DNA of 64,000 nt from Burkholderiaceae bacterium. GTDB lineage: Bacteria > Pseudomonadota > Gammaproteobacteria > Burkholderiales > Burkholderiaceae_C. Location: contig JAUYTN010000047.1 of the NCBI GenBank assembly GCA_030695205.1, positions 62,001 through 126,000 of the forward strand, in the 5' to 3' direction. The translations under genes and the position numbers were made by a program. Shown here one piece after another: positions 9,101 to 17,287 of this stretch. The notes below the pieces were generated by a model. That model saw only the letters and a list, made by a program, of their open reading frames with translations, had not been told where the DNA came from and made no database searches. The stretch's first letter is position 1, and every line of letters starts with the position of its first letter.

Positions 9101-9655
9101 CGCACGACCCGCGCGTTGCAGCTCCAGGTAAAACCGCTGCCCGAACACCTGCGCCGAGCGCTGCGCCAGTGCGGCAGCGGCGGCCTCGTCGCCCGCCAGC
9201 AGCGCCATGCCCACCGGCCCCGCGCCCGCGCCGGAGAGCAGCAGCAGCCCTTCATTGAGTGCCTCCAGCCACTCCCAGCGCAGCACCGCCTGGTCGCGCT
9301 GCACGTTTTGCGTCCAGCCCCGGGCCAGCAGTTCGCACAGGTTCAGGTACCCCTGGTGGGTTTGCACCAGCAGCAGCACACGCGCCAGCGCAGGGGCATG
9401 TGGCGACACCGCCTGCCCCGGCAGAGCGGACGGTGGCCCGCCCAGGCCCTGCAGCCACACCTCGGCGCCCACCACCGGCTTGACGCCTGCACCCCGCGCT
9501 TCTTTGTAGAACTTGATGGCCCCAAACAGGTTGGAGAGGTCGGAAATACCCAGGGCGGGTTGGCCGTCGGCAGCGGCGGCGGCCACCAACTCGTCGATCC
9601 GCAGGGTACCGTCAACGACGGAAAACTCGGTGTGCAGGCGCAAATGAACAAACAT
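6104..9655 (-). CDS. dnaE: DNA polymerase III subunit alpha
   Basis: Replicative polymerase subunit, 1183 residues. The N-terminal PHP domain starts FVHLRLHTEFSVVDGTLRID and continues with a metal-site-like HPAQFLTADGYEAHEARVCI. The C-family polymerase domain has the GPGRGSGAGSLVAYAL loop and the catalytic PDFDIDFCQSNRDRVIDYV motif (Asp residues of DFDID). A fingers/tau-binding region and an OB-fold domain follow (about 1020-1110). Length and order match DnaE1 of betaproteobacteria. The gene stands alone between a ligase and a broken ATPase gene. Long open frames on the opposite strand are GC-driven shadows. Confidence 0.97.
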   Translation of the reverse strand: MFVHLRLHTEFSVVDGTLRIDELVAAAAADGQPALGISDLSNLFGAIKFYKEARGAGVKPVVGAEVWLQGLGGPPSALPGQAVSPHAPALARVLLLVQTHQGYLNLCELLARGWTQNVQRDQAVLRWEWLEALNEGLLLLSGAGAGPVGMALLAGDEAAAAALAQRSAQVFGQRFYLELQRAGRAHDERLLRVTVALAARLGLPVVATHPAQFLTADGYEAHEARVCIAEGEMLANPRRVRRFTREQYFKTSVQMQALFADVPSAVANTLEIARRCNLTLKLGKPQLPDFPIPLVNGVQMGPEEYFRYESHQGLDERLLHLYPKEAEREAQRPRYVERLEFELNTIVKMGFPGYFLIVGDFIQWAKANGCPVGPGRGSGAGSLVAYALKITDLDPLQYNLLFERFLNPERVSMPDFDIDFCQSNRDRVIDYVKDKYGTAAVSQIATFGTMAARAAIRDVGRVLDFSYGFCDGISKLIPNKPGMSVTLQYPPNPPKDGDKNNYAIAMEPELARRIAQEEDVKTLIELAQELEGMTRNIGMHAGGVLIAPGKLTDFCPLYQQPGSTSAVSQYDKDDVEAVGLVKFDFLGLATLTILEIARQFIAQRHKGQENFSFENVPLDDRATYRLFAEGKTEAVFQFESSGMQKMLKDAKPSRLEDLIALNALYRPGPMDLIPSFVARKHGREVIEYPHPLVADMLSETYGIMVYQEQVMQTAQILGGYSLGGADMLRRAMGKKKAEEMAEHRAIFRAGAAKNDISEAKADEVFDLMEKFAGYGFNKSHAAAYSLLAYHTGWLKVHYPAEFYAANMTVEMDNTDKLAVLHADALGFGITFEPPDVNTGTYTFDPVSRQCVRYGLGAIKGSGEQAIETIVAARAQGGPFTSLFDFCVRVDKGRVNKRTVEALIKAGAFDRLNPNRASLLASVEVAFDFAAATAANANQGGLFDMFDDGDDHGSSTQEPGMVACAPWGVREQLTHEKTAIGFYISGHLFDEVEHEVRRFARTRLADVSDSRDPQWLAGIVTDLRTINGQRGKVVLFRLDDKTGTIEVSMDDALYQSCRDTVKDDELAILQGLVQNDRFSGGLRVKVQQVWSLAAARCRFAKYLRITATGTALPLGPLVAEFPPQRQTTEHGESVRGVRVRVRVERPTARCELDLDERSLFFPSDAALRRWSEWAHPQKAELVYE

Positions 9656-9681
9656 GCGCCGGATTGTAGGAACACCAGCCG

Positions 9682-11289
9682 TCAGCCCGCCGTCTCCACC
9701 TCAAACCCCACCACATTGCGGCTGTCGCGGCTGAACTCCACGCCGATGAGGTGAATGGGCTCGCCCCGTGCGCGGTATTTGTCGGCGTAGCCCTTGTCTT
9801 TGATCTGCTGCAAAGCCCTGCCCTGCGGTGCCAGCTCCACCACCTTGAACTCGAACAGCAGCACCTCGCCGTTGAACAGCACCGCCATGTCGATGCGCCC
9901 GTGGTTGGTGATGTCTTCCAGTCGGATGTCCAACCCCAGAGCGGCAAAGTAGCTGTAGAAGATGCTGGCGTAGTAGCCCTCAAAACTGGCCAGCTGGTTT
10001 TTGCGGTACTAGTCGTGGGGAATTCCTGCAAACAAGGCATGGAACAGCGACTCCATCCCAGCCAGATTGCGGGTTTGCAGCAGCTCAATCAGCGCCAGCC
10101 GGGTGGTCAGTGCGTGTTGCTCACTCAGCCCATAACCGGTCAGCAAGGCCATGTTCAGGCTGGACTCCACCTCCCGGTTGGGGTAGCCCAGGGTGTAAAC
10201 CCAGTTGCCCAGCAGCGGCTCGCGGCTGTCTCGGATGGTGAGGTAGCCGGTCTGGAACAGCAGCGCCTCGGGTGGAATGTTGCCCACATCGAATGTGGAG
10301 AGCAGCTTCTCGTGAGCCACCACCTGGCTCAGGTTCGGTGTAAAAAACTGCCGTTCAGCCAGCAGCTGGATGAGGAAGATGGGCGTGCCGGTTTCAAACC
10401 AGTAGGGTTTGAATTTGCGGTTGCGAAACAGCAGCAGCAGGTCGAAGGGGTTGTAAACGCTCTCGCCCAGCCAGTTGTAGCCGTTGTACCAGCGGCGCAC
10501 TTCTTCCCTGTCCAACCCTGGCAGCTCGGGCGCAAACACAGTGTCCACTTCCGGCTGTGTGTAGCCGCAGATGGCGCTGTATTCAGGCATCAGGGTGATG
10601 TCTTGCAGGTTGTTCAGCCCGGAGAACAGGCTGACTTTGCTGAATTTGCTGACTCCGGTCAAGAAAACAAACTTCAGATACTCGTCGGCATCCTTGAGCA
10701 CCGAGTACAGGTCTTTCAGGCCCTCGCGCATGTCGGTTGCCACCGCAGAATCGGAGATGTTGTCGAGGATGGGTTTGTCGTATTCGTCAATCAGCACCAC
10801 CACACGCTGGCCACTGGCCTGGTGGGCCTGGCGGATAAGGTGCGACAGGTTGCCTGCGGTATCGGCCTCTGGCCAGTCGGCGGGCCGTGGCAGCCCCAGG
10901 GTTTCGCGGTTGGTGCGCAGAATTTCCTGCACACGCATCGCCAGATCTGCACGGTTTTTGGGAACCCCACCGCCAAAACTGATGCGGATGACCGGAAACC
11001 GGCGCGTCCAGTCCCAATGGTCGGCGGCATGCAGCCCCTCGAACAGCGGGCTGTTGCCCTCAAACAGCTCTTTCAGCGTGTCGAGGAACAGGCTTTTGCC
11101 AAAGCGGCGCGGTCGGCTGAGAAAGTAATGGCTGCCTTCACGAATCAGTCGCAGTGCATACGCGGTTTTGTCCACGTAGTAATAGCCCTCTTCGCGCAGT
11201 TTGGCAAAGCTTTGGATGCCAATGGGCAGGTTCATGCGCCGAGGTTGCACGGGGCCGAGGGACATGTGGGGCGTGGCGGCAGGGGTCAT
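9682..11289 (-). pseudogene. AAA-ATPase-like / PD-(D/E)XK nuclease-like protein, interrupted by one amber codon
   Basis: The 5' part (11289 to 10009) holds an AAA-ATPase-like domain: NLPIGIQSFAKLREEGYYYV, then DKTAYALRLI, a P-loop-like SRPRRFGKSLFLDTL and Walker-B-like VVVLIDEYDKPILD. It stops at TAG 10009-10011. The same frame continues without any shift to 9682 with the family's C-terminal nuclease-like domain (GLDIRLEDITNHGRIDMAV, then LFEFKVVE). In relatives the stop position is normally Trp in a DWYRKN-like motif, so a single TGG to TAG change explains the break. Start 11289 or 11235 (MNLPIG). Function in the family is poorly known. It could still act if the amber is suppressed. Confidence 0.8.
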
Positions 11290-11334
11290 GCGGCCATTGT
11301 AGGAATGTGACCCAACAGCCCTAGGGGTACCCAC

Positions 11335-12039
11335 TCAGTCCCGAAGTATCCCCAACACCTCGGAATGGAACTCGCGGCTGTACAGCACCAGCACCACAAA
11401 CCCCGTGGCCACCACCATGGCCATGGGCGAAAAAAACCAGGCCAGCGCAGCGAATGAAAAATAGTAGGCCCGCAGCCCGTCATTGAAGGTTTCGGCCGCC
11501 AGGCCCACTACCCGGGCGGCTTTCTGGGTAAAGGCATCGCGGTCGGCCAGGCCCGCCTCGAAGTCACCCGGTGGGGGCATGGAGCCGATGATCAGCGCCA
11601 CAAAGGTGTACTGGCGCATGCACCACGAAAACCGAAAAAACGCATACACAAAAATACCCACCAGCACCACCAGCTTGAACTCGAACAGCGGCAGGCTGGT
11701 GGTTTGGGCAAACGGCAGGTCGTTGACCAGCTCCACCGCCTTGTCGGTGGTGCCCATCACGGCCAGCAGACCACCAATGATCAGAATGGACGTGGACGAG
11801 AAAAACGCCGGGGTGGTGGACAGGCTCTGGTTGATGATGCCATCGAGCATGCGCGGGTCTCGGTGGGTGGCCTGCAACATCCAGCGGGCACGGTACTGGT
11901 TGGTGGTGGCCAGCAGCGAGCGCTTGCGCGCCCCCACGCGGGACGCCAGCAGGGCATACCCGACCCACAGGCCAAACAGGCTGGCCAACGCCAGCCAGTC
12001 GGCCCAGGGCATCCAGTCAAACAGGCGGTGTGTGCTCAT
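11335..12039 (-). CDS. DUF599 family membrane protein
   Basis: Unknown-function inner-membrane protein of the DUF599 family, 234 residues. Four hydrophobic segments are visible: WADWLALASLFGLWVGYALL (about 10-30), SILIIGGLLAVMG (about 85-105), KLVVLVGIFVYAFFRFSW (about 125-145) and YYFSFAALAWFFSPMAMVVA (about 195-220). Between the first two lies an NQYRARWMLQATHRDPRMLDG loop typical of the family. Start 12039 (MSTHRLFDW) is chosen over the longer frame because the extra N-terminus is not membrane-like and would overlap the divergent sirB-like gene. Confidence 0.8.
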   Translation of the reverse strand: MSTHRLFDWMPWADWLALASLFGLWVGYALLASRVGARKRSLLATTNQYRARWMLQATHRDPRMLDGIINQSLSTTPAFFSSTSILIIGGLLAVMGTTDKAVELVNDLPFAQTTSLPLFEFKLVVLVGIFVYAFFRFSWCMRQYTFVALIIGSMPPPGDFEAGLADRDAFTQKAARVVGLAAETFNDGLRAYYFSFAALAWFFSPMAMVVATGFVVLVLYSREFHSEVLGILRD

Positions 12040-12118
12040 GGCCGAATGGTACGGCGTGGGCAGGTGGCGTCGGCAGGCCCCGTGCGTTGAAGGGCAAGCT
12101 GCGACACTTGGCACCACC

Positions 12119-12529
12119 ATGATGGACGTCACCTCCTACCCCCTCATCAAAACCGTGCACCTCCTGAGCATCGCGCTCAGCCTGGCGCTGTTTGCTGCCC
12201 GTTGGCTGGGCGTGCTGGCCCGGGCGGACTGGGCCATGCATCGGAGTACCCGAGTGGCGAGTGTGGCCATTGACACGGTGTTGCTGGGCACAGGTGTGGC
12301 CCTGTGGGTGCTGGGCGGTTGGCACCCGTGGCACAGCCCCTGGCTGGGGGCCAAGCTGCTGGCGTTGGTGGCCTATGTGTTGCTGGGCTCCTGGGCCCTC
12401 AAACGCGCGCGCAGCCGCAGCGGGCACCTGTGGTTTGGCCTGCTGGCCCTGGGCGTGGCCGGGCACATGGTGGGTATCGCACTGCACCACCACCCGGCAG
12501 GCTGGCTGGCCGTACGGGTGGTACCCTGA
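12119..12529 (+). CDS. SirB2-family membrane protein
   Basis: Small inner-membrane protein of the SirB family, 136 residues with four predicted helices. It starts MMDVTSYPLIKTVHLLSIALS, which contains the family's hydrophobic first helix and KTVH motif, and ends in GHMVGIALHHHPAG. Relatives are annotated as invasion-gene expression up-regulators by name only; the molecular role is unclear. It is divergent from the DUF599 gene with 79 bases between starts, and 3 bases upstream of the ybaN-like gene, so the two are probably co-transcribed. Confidence 0.75.
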   Translation: MMDVTSYPLIKTVHLLSIALSLALFAARWLGVLARADWAMHRSTRVASVAIDTVLLGTGVALWVLGGWHPWHSPWLGAKLLALVAYVLLGSWALKRARSRSGHLWFGLLALGVAGHMVGIALHHHPAGWLAVRVVP

Positions 12530-12532
12530 GCC

Positions 12533-12931
12533 ATGGACACCGGTGCACGCTCCAGACTCAAGCGCTGGCTGCTGGTGGCGGCTGGCGGGCTGGCTCTGGC
12601 GCTGGCGGCCTTGGGGGTGCTGCTGCCGGGGTTGCCCACCACCCCGTTCGTGCTCCTGGCGGCTGGGTGCTTTGCCAAGGCTTCGCCTCGGATGCATGCC
12701 TGGCTGGTGCAGCACCGCTGGCTGGGACCCATGGTGCGCGACTGGGAGGCAAACCGCAGCCTGCCGCTGCGGGTGAAATGGCTGTCGACCGCCCTCATGG
12801 CGGTCATGGTGGGTCTGTCGGCGTGGCAACTGCTGCACCGCCCCTGGGCAGCTGCCGCAGTGGTGGCGGTGGGTGCGATCGGCGCTTGGGTGGTGTGGCG
12901 CATTCCCACACGGCCCGTCCGGTCAACCTGA
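12533..12931 (+). CDS. DUF454 (YbaN-like) membrane protein
   Basis: 132-residue inner-membrane protein. It has the DUF454 hallmark GVLLPGLPTTPFVLLAAGCFAK near residues 24-45, followed by ASPRMHAWLVQHRWLGPMVRDW and a second hydrophobic pair at about 80-125. The family is conserved but has no assigned reaction. It directly follows the SirB-like gene. The 3' flank leads into the Fur-box-like sequence before the siderophore receptor. Confidence 0.85.
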   Translation: MDTGARSRLKRWLLVAAGGLALALAALGVLLPGLPTTPFVLLAAGCFAKASPRMHAWLVQHRWLGPMVRDWEANRSLPLRVKWLSTALMAVMVGLSAWQLLHRPWAAAAVVAVGAIGAWVVWRIPTRPVRST

Positions 12932-12939
12932 CACCATTC

Positions 12940-12960
12940 AATTGAGAAGTATTCTTATTC
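12940..12960. promoter_or_regulatory. Fur-box-like palindrome before siderophore receptor
   Basis: AATTGAGAAGTATTCTTATT closely resembles the betaproteobacterial Fur operator (GAGAAT/ATTCTC arms on an AATT-rich background). A further GTATGAGACA lies just downstream. The position 110 bases upstream of the receptor start fits iron-repressed expression. Inferred from sequence only. Confidence 0.6.
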
Positions 12961-13069
12961 GTATGAGACAATCTCAGGCTCCAGCCAGCCACTGACCCGC
13001 CGGGTGCATTGCCACCGTGGCGTGAGGTTCATCAGCCAGCCAACAACCTTGTCACCTGATGGATTGCTC

Positions 13070-15388
13070 ATGTCACGGCACACGCATTTCAAACAAAAAA
13101 GCCACTCAACGCTTGAATTAATTGACTTTCAAGCTATTGAATTTTCATTATCCCAGGTCACCCTGGGCGTCTTGCTGCTGGCCAGTTCGCTGGCTGTACA
13201 GGCACAGACGTCGGCATCCACCGAACGAACCCTGAAGCCCGTCACCGTCAAAGAAGCGGCCCAAGCCCCTGAGGGAAAAGACAGCATCCGCGCCACCGAG
13301 ACCAACATCGGCAAGGGCAGGCAGCAGCTGCGCGACATTCCCCAATCCATCACGGTCGTCACCGAAAAACTGATGGACGACCGCAACTACGACACCATGA
13401 AAGAGGTGCTGAAAGGCACCGGCGGCATCAGCTTTCTGGCGGCCGAGGGTGGCGAGGAAGACATCCGCCTGCGTGGGTTCTCGCTGCAGCAAACCGGCGA
13501 TGTGTTTGTCGACGGCATGCGCGACCCGGCGTTCTACGAGCGCGACACCTTCAGCCTGGACCGCATGGAAATTTTGCGTGGCTCGGCCTCACTGTTGTTC
13601 GGGCGGGGCTCCACGGGCGGTGCGGTCAACATGGTCAACAAGGTGCCCCGCCTGATAGACGAGCACCAGGTGGACCTGACAGCAGGCAGCCACCGGTACC
13701 GCCGAGCGGTGGGCGACTTCAACCTCAAAACCGGTGAATCGGCCGCCCTGCGCATCAACGCCATGGCCACCCAGGCGGACAACAACGGTGCGGGCAGCAG
13801 CATCGACAAAAAAGGCGTGGCCGCCACCTACCGCCACGGCATTGGCGAGCGCAACGAGTTCAGCGCCAGCATCTACCACCTGGACAACCACAACGGCATG
13901 AACTACGGGCTGCCGTGGATACGCCCCACTCCTGCACAGTCGGCCACCAACCCCAACGGCTCCCCGGCCAGCGCCACCACCATCCTGCCGCTGGACCCCA
14001 GGGCCTATTACGGCCTGGCCAGCGACTACAACGGCGGCTCGGCCACGTACGTCACGCTGGCCCACACCCACCGGTTTGACCGAGACAACGAACTCACCAC
14101 CAAGGTGCGCAAGGGGGCTTACGAGCGTGATCAGCGTTCGGGGGCCATCCGCTTTGCCGCCCCCAACCTGCAGCCTGGGGGGGTAGCGGCCAGCCTGGCC
14201 AACTTCGGCCCGAACACAGTGTTCAACCGCGGCACACACCTGAAAATCCAGGACCTGGACAGCCTGTATGCCCAGAGCGATTTCAGCGGCAAGTTCGAAG
14301 CGCTGGGTGTCAAGCACGAGCTCCAAGCTGGTGTGGACTTTGCTCAGGAAGACCGGGTGGTGTACGCCGCCCGCAGTACAGCCCAAGGCGGAGTGGTGCC
14401 CACCAAGCCCACCATGACCGTGGGTGGCGCAACCACCGGCAACTGGGTGGACGAGAACAGCCGCGTGCTGCGCGAAGCCAACCGCTTCAAGTCCAAGTCC
14501 TATGGCCTCTACGTGCAAGACTTGGTGCAGGTGGCCCCGCATTGGAAGCTGCTGGCTGGCTTGCGCTATGACAACCTGACCGGCGACTACGCCACCTACA
14601 CCATCCCGAACAACGCCGCAGGCCCGGTCACCACCACCAGCTACCGCATGAAGGTGTCCGAGGCGAGCAAGCGTGTGGGGGTGCTGTACCAGCCCACACC
14701 GCTGGCCAGCTTCCACTTCGGCGCGGCCAACTCGTTCAACACGTCCGGCGAGGCCTATTCGCTCAACGCCGCGAACGTAGACACACCACCCGAGCAGGCC
14801 ATCAACATCGAGTTTGGCGCCAAGATCGACTCGGCTGACAAACAGTGGACCACCCGCTACGCGGTGTTTCGCAGCACCAAGCTGCACGAGCGCAACACCG
14901 ACCCGCTGGTCAACCTGACCACGCTGTCGGGCAAGCGCCATGTGGCAGGCTTTGAATTCGACATCACTGGTCGCATCACGCCCAAGTGGGAGGTGTTTGG
15001 CTCCTACATGTGGATACCAGTGGCCACTATCGACGAGGCCACCGGCCAGACCGCTGCCACGCTGAATTCGCGCCCCGGGCTGATCCCGGTGCACTCCGGC
15101 ACGGCGTGGAGCACCTACCAGGTCACACCCAAGCTGCGTGTGGGCGGTGGCCTCAACTTCCGTGGTCGGCAAATGCCCAACTCGCCCAACACGCCGCCAG
15201 CCTTTGAAGTGCCCAGCTGGGTCACGGCCGACCTGATGGCCGAGTACAAGTTTGACTTCGACAAGCTCACGCTGAAGGCCAACCTGAGCAACATCACCAA
15301 CAAGCTGTATGCGGACCAGTTGTATGCGGGACATTACATCCCAGGCGCTGGCCGTGTGTTCCAGCTGACGGCCAACCTGAAGTTCTGA
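13070..15388 (+). CDS. TonB-dependent siderophore receptor (catecholate/Fiu-like)
   Basis: Outer-membrane gated porin, 772 residues. The signal peptide ends near residue 43 (LASSLAVQAQ). A TonB-box-like ERTLKPVTVKEA follows, then a plug domain with RQQLRDIPQSITVVTEKLM, DIRLRGFSLQQTGDVFVDGM and LRGSASLLFGRGSTGG, and a 22-strand barrel ending in the outer-membrane signature GRVFQLTANLKF. The plug resembles Fiu/FhuE-type siderophore receptors. ATG 13070 is preferred to upstream in-frame starts. The unusually long n-region of the signal peptide (residues 8-27) is encoded by a dispersed repeat. Energised by TonB-ExbB-ExbD encoded 2 kb downstream. Confidence 0.92.
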   Translation: MSRHTHFKQKSHSTLELIDFQAIEFSLSQVTLGVLLLASSLAVQAQTSASTERTLKPVTVKEAAQAPEGKDSIRATETNIGKGRQQLRDIPQSITVVTEKLMDDRNYDTMKEVLKGTGGISFLAAEGGEEDIRLRGFSLQQTGDVFVDGMRDPAFYERDTFSLDRMEILRGSASLLFGRGSTGGAVNMVNKVPRLIDEHQVDLTAGSHRYRRAVGDFNLKTGESAALRINAMATQADNNGAGSSIDKKGVAATYRHGIGERNEFSASIYHLDNHNGMNYGLPWIRPTPAQSATNPNGSPASATTILPLDPRAYYGLASDYNGGSATYVTLAHTHRFDRDNELTTKVRKGAYERDQRSGAIRFAAPNLQPGGVAASLANFGPNTVFNRGTHLKIQDLDSLYAQSDFSGKFEALGVKHELQAGVDFAQEDRVVYAARSTAQGGVVPTKPTMTVGGATTGNWVDENSRVLREANRFKSKSYGLYVQDLVQVAPHWKLLAGLRYDNLTGDYATYTIPNNAAGPVTTTSYRMKVSEASKRVGVLYQPTPLASFHFGAANSFNTSGEAYSLNAANVDTPPEQAINIEFGAKIDSADKQWTTRYAVFRSTKLHERNTDPLVNLTTLSGKRHVAGFEFDITGRITPKWEVFGSYMWIPVATIDEATGQTAATLNSRPGLIPVHSGTAWSTYQVTPKLRVGGGLNFRGRQMPNSPNTPPAFEVPSWVTADLMAEYKFDFDKLTLKANLSNITNKLYADQLYAGHYIPGAGRVFQLTANLKF
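13095..13148 (-). repeat. Dispersed TAGC-N17-AAGCG element, copy 3 (in receptor signal peptide)
   Basis: Minus strand: ATAGCT, 17 bases, AAGCG, then GGC and a T-run. It lies wholly inside the receptor gene and encodes residues about 8-27. The gene strand reads the element antisense, in the frame ACG CTT ... GCT ATT. Confidence 0.85.
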
Positions 15389-15521
15389 TGGCAAAGCGGG
15401 TGCCATCGGCTGATGCCCGGCAGCCGCTTTTCACATTGCCGTTTCTCCAAGGTTTGCTGACTGAACCTTTTCACCGCCCACCTGTTGCAGGTCGAGCGGT
15501 TTTTTCGCATGTGCCGCAGGG

Positions 15522-16790
15522 TCAGCTCAGCACAATCCAATGGTTGTCCAGCACCATGCCCTGGGGCACGGGCAGCACCACGGCACCGTGCTGTGGGTGC
15601 CAACGGGCTACAGCCAGGCCCGCGCCCATCAACACGCCCACACCACCGCCATCTGGTACCCAGGTGGCGAGCGCACAGGTTTCCACCAACTCCGCCAGCG
15701 TCATCAGGCCGGTTCGGTCATCCGGGTGCCACAGCGCATTGCGCCCCACGCGTTGCCCACTCAGCACAAAGCTGCCACCGGGGCCAGCAGCAATGTCACC
15801 GGCGTAGCCGCCTGCCAGGTCACTGCGGGTGGGTAAGGTCAGGCGCTCGCCATCCCATACGGCCAGCACGGGTGCACTGCGGCGCAAGCTCGGTTCGTCA
15901 TGCTCGGCTTGCAGCCCAATGCCCAGCAAGGGCTGCGCCATTGGTTCACCTGCCACCGGGTGCGCCCAGGCCATGTGCCGCAAGCTCAAACGGGGATCGC
16001 TCAGCCGCCACTGGTTCAGCAACTTGCCCGAGCGCGTGTCCATCAGCGCCAATGACGGGTCCATGCGGTCCAGGTCGCGCTTGTTGCCCTTGGCATCGCG
16101 CGGAATGCCACCGTTGGCAATGACGAGGTGGCCGCCGGGTGTCAGCAGGTGGTGGTGTGGGTCCAGCCCACCGGTGGGCCAGGCGGCCACACGTTTCAAG
16201 GTGCGCGCATCGCGCACCGACAGCCAGCCTTGCCCGGTGGCTACGTCGGTTTCGGCGGTGTAGGCCCAGGCACCATCGGCACTCAGGCTGATGTGTCCGC
16301 CCAGGGTGCGCCGTGGCTCTTCGTCGGCCAACGACACGGTTTGCGCCAGTTGCCCATCGGCGTCGAAGCGCATTAGGGTGTCGCCGGGTCGGCTGTCAAC
16401 GGCCAGGAAGCCACCCGATGTATCTGCCAGCAAACCATGGGCGCGTTTGCGCACCGCCTGCGACGATTCAGCCACCACCCGCCGGTTGGCCCAATCCAGC
16501 CGCAGCACGCCCACATGGTCCTGGTGCTTGCCATCGGGCAGGGTCTTGCGCCAGGCGGTGGCCACACGGGTGTGGGCCAGTTGGTGGGGCACTGCACGGT
16601 GCGCAGTCGCCACCTGTGGCGCGGTTGCAGTGGCCCACGCTGCCAGCGGCCCCATGCCGCTGCCCCAGAGCAGCGTGGCCAGCAAGGCTTGCCGGCGCCC
16701 TGTCAAAGCATATGCAGTGCCACCACCAGGGGAACGTCCAGACAGCGGGGGCGTGTGGGGTGCAGATTTTTTGTGTTGCATGGTGTCCAA
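15522..16790 (-). CDS. DUF1513 domain-containing protein
   Basis: 422-residue protein with an N-terminal twin-arginine-like stretch GRRQALLATLLWGSG (about 31-45), then a beta-propeller-like domain of repeated blades (RRVVAESSQAVRKRAHGLLA, GWLSVRDARTLKRVAAWP, DIAAGPGGSFVLSGQRVGRN). DUF1513 proteins commonly sit with imelysin-type iron-uptake genes, and a periplasmic role in iron acquisition is inferred. The start is 16790 or 16781. Its upstream region is shared with divergent bfd and contains two Fur-box-like sequences. No imelysin gene is nearby, so this member is separated from its usual partners. Confidence 0.8.
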   Translation of the reverse strand: MDTMQHKKSAPHTPPLSGRSPGGGTAYALTGRRQALLATLLWGSGMGPLAAWATATAPQVATAHRAVPHQLAHTRVATAWRKTLPDGKHQDHVGVLRLDWANRRVVAESSQAVRKRAHGLLADTSGGFLAVDSRPGDTLMRFDADGQLAQTVSLADEEPRRTLGGHISLSADGAWAYTAETDVATGQGWLSVRDARTLKRVAAWPTGGLDPHHHLLTPGGHLVIANGGIPRDAKGNKRDLDRMDPSLALMDTRSGKLLNQWRLSDPRLSLRHMAWAHPVAGEPMAQPLLGIGLQAEHDEPSLRRSAPVLAVWDGERLTLPTRSDLAGGYAGDIAAGPGGSFVLSGQRVGRNALWHPDDRTGLMTLAELVETCALATWVPDGGGVGVLMGAGLAVARWHPQHGAVVLPVPQGMVLDNHWIVLS

Positions 16791-16798
16791 AGTCCTTC

Positions 16799-16841
16799 AA
16801 TTGAGAATCGATCTCAATTATAATGAGAACAGTTATCAATT
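16799..16841. promoter_or_regulatory. Two adjacent Fur-box-like palindromes between DUF1513 gene and bfd
   Basis: At 16799-16819 the arms AATTGAGA and TCTCAATT flank a 5-base centre. At 16822-16841 AATGAGAACAGTTATCAATT is a second match to the GAGAAT/ATTATC-type Fur operator. They lie between divergent starts at 16790 and 16865, suitable for repressing both genes when iron is plentiful. Inferred, not tested. Confidence 0.65.
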
Positions 16842-16864
16842 GCATCGAAAGCGAACACCCTGCC

Positions 16865-17110
16865 ATGATCGTCTGTGTCTGTCACCGCATCAGCGACCAC
16901 GCCATCCGCCAATGTGCCCGCCAGGGCATGGCATTTGACGACCTGCAACTGGAGTTGGGCGTGGCCACGCAATGTGGCAAGTGTGAAAGCTGTGCCCGCT
17001 CGGTCTGGCAGGAGTGCAGCAGTGTCGGCCCGACGGCGCACATCCACATGACTCAGGCACACCTTGAAGGATGCGCATGGAACACCTCGCAGCACTTGGC
17101 CTCTGTCTAG
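16865..17110 (+). CDS. bfd: Bacterioferritin-associated ferredoxin (BFD-like [2Fe-2S] protein)
   Basis: Small cytoplasmic iron-sulfur protein thought to help release iron from bacterioferritin. From ATG 16865 it is 81 residues. The ligand cysteines are CVC at residues 4 and 6 and CGKC in TQCGKCESCARSVW near 38-45. The frame is open further upstream, but that extra sequence falls in the Fur-box region. It is followed by a tiny membrane-type ORF and tonB. Divergent from the DUF1513 gene. Confidence 0.9.
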   Translation: MIVCVCHRISDHAIRQCARQGMAFDDLQLELGVATQCGKCESCARSVWQECSSVGPTAHIHMTQAHLEGCAWNTSQHLASV

Positions 17111-17151
17111 CGCTGGTGGTCACAGCCGCAGCTTGGGTGTTTTGGCGCTGA
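17071..17151 (+). CDS. Possible 26-residue membrane micropeptide
   Basis: ATG 17071 opens a 27-codon frame overlapping the end of bfd. It encodes MRMEHLAALGLCLALVV followed by TAAAWVFWR: an N-terminal charged tip, one uninterrupted hydrophobic helix and a basic end. This is the shape of single-pass micropeptides, but no homologue is recalled. It could be chance coding in a GC-rich region. An alternative start is the second Met. Confidence 0.3.
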   Translation: MRMEHLAALGLCLALVVTAAAWVFWR

Positions 17152-17287
17152 GCCACCGCCCGCCCCCTCCGACAGCCGATATCCTTGCGCCTGCCGGCTG
17201 CGTTTGCAGCGCTCCAGCAGGCAGCCTTTCCTGTTTGCCATGTTTGCCCATCCCACTCTTTCAGCACCGCTGCCCAATCCGTTGCAC

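Noticed and set aside
7586..9754. 722-codon open frame on the plus strand opposite dnaE
   Set aside because: Its translation is His/Gln/Gly-rich without domains and lies entirely antisense to a convincing dnaE; GC-rich codon bias keeps the opposite frame open.
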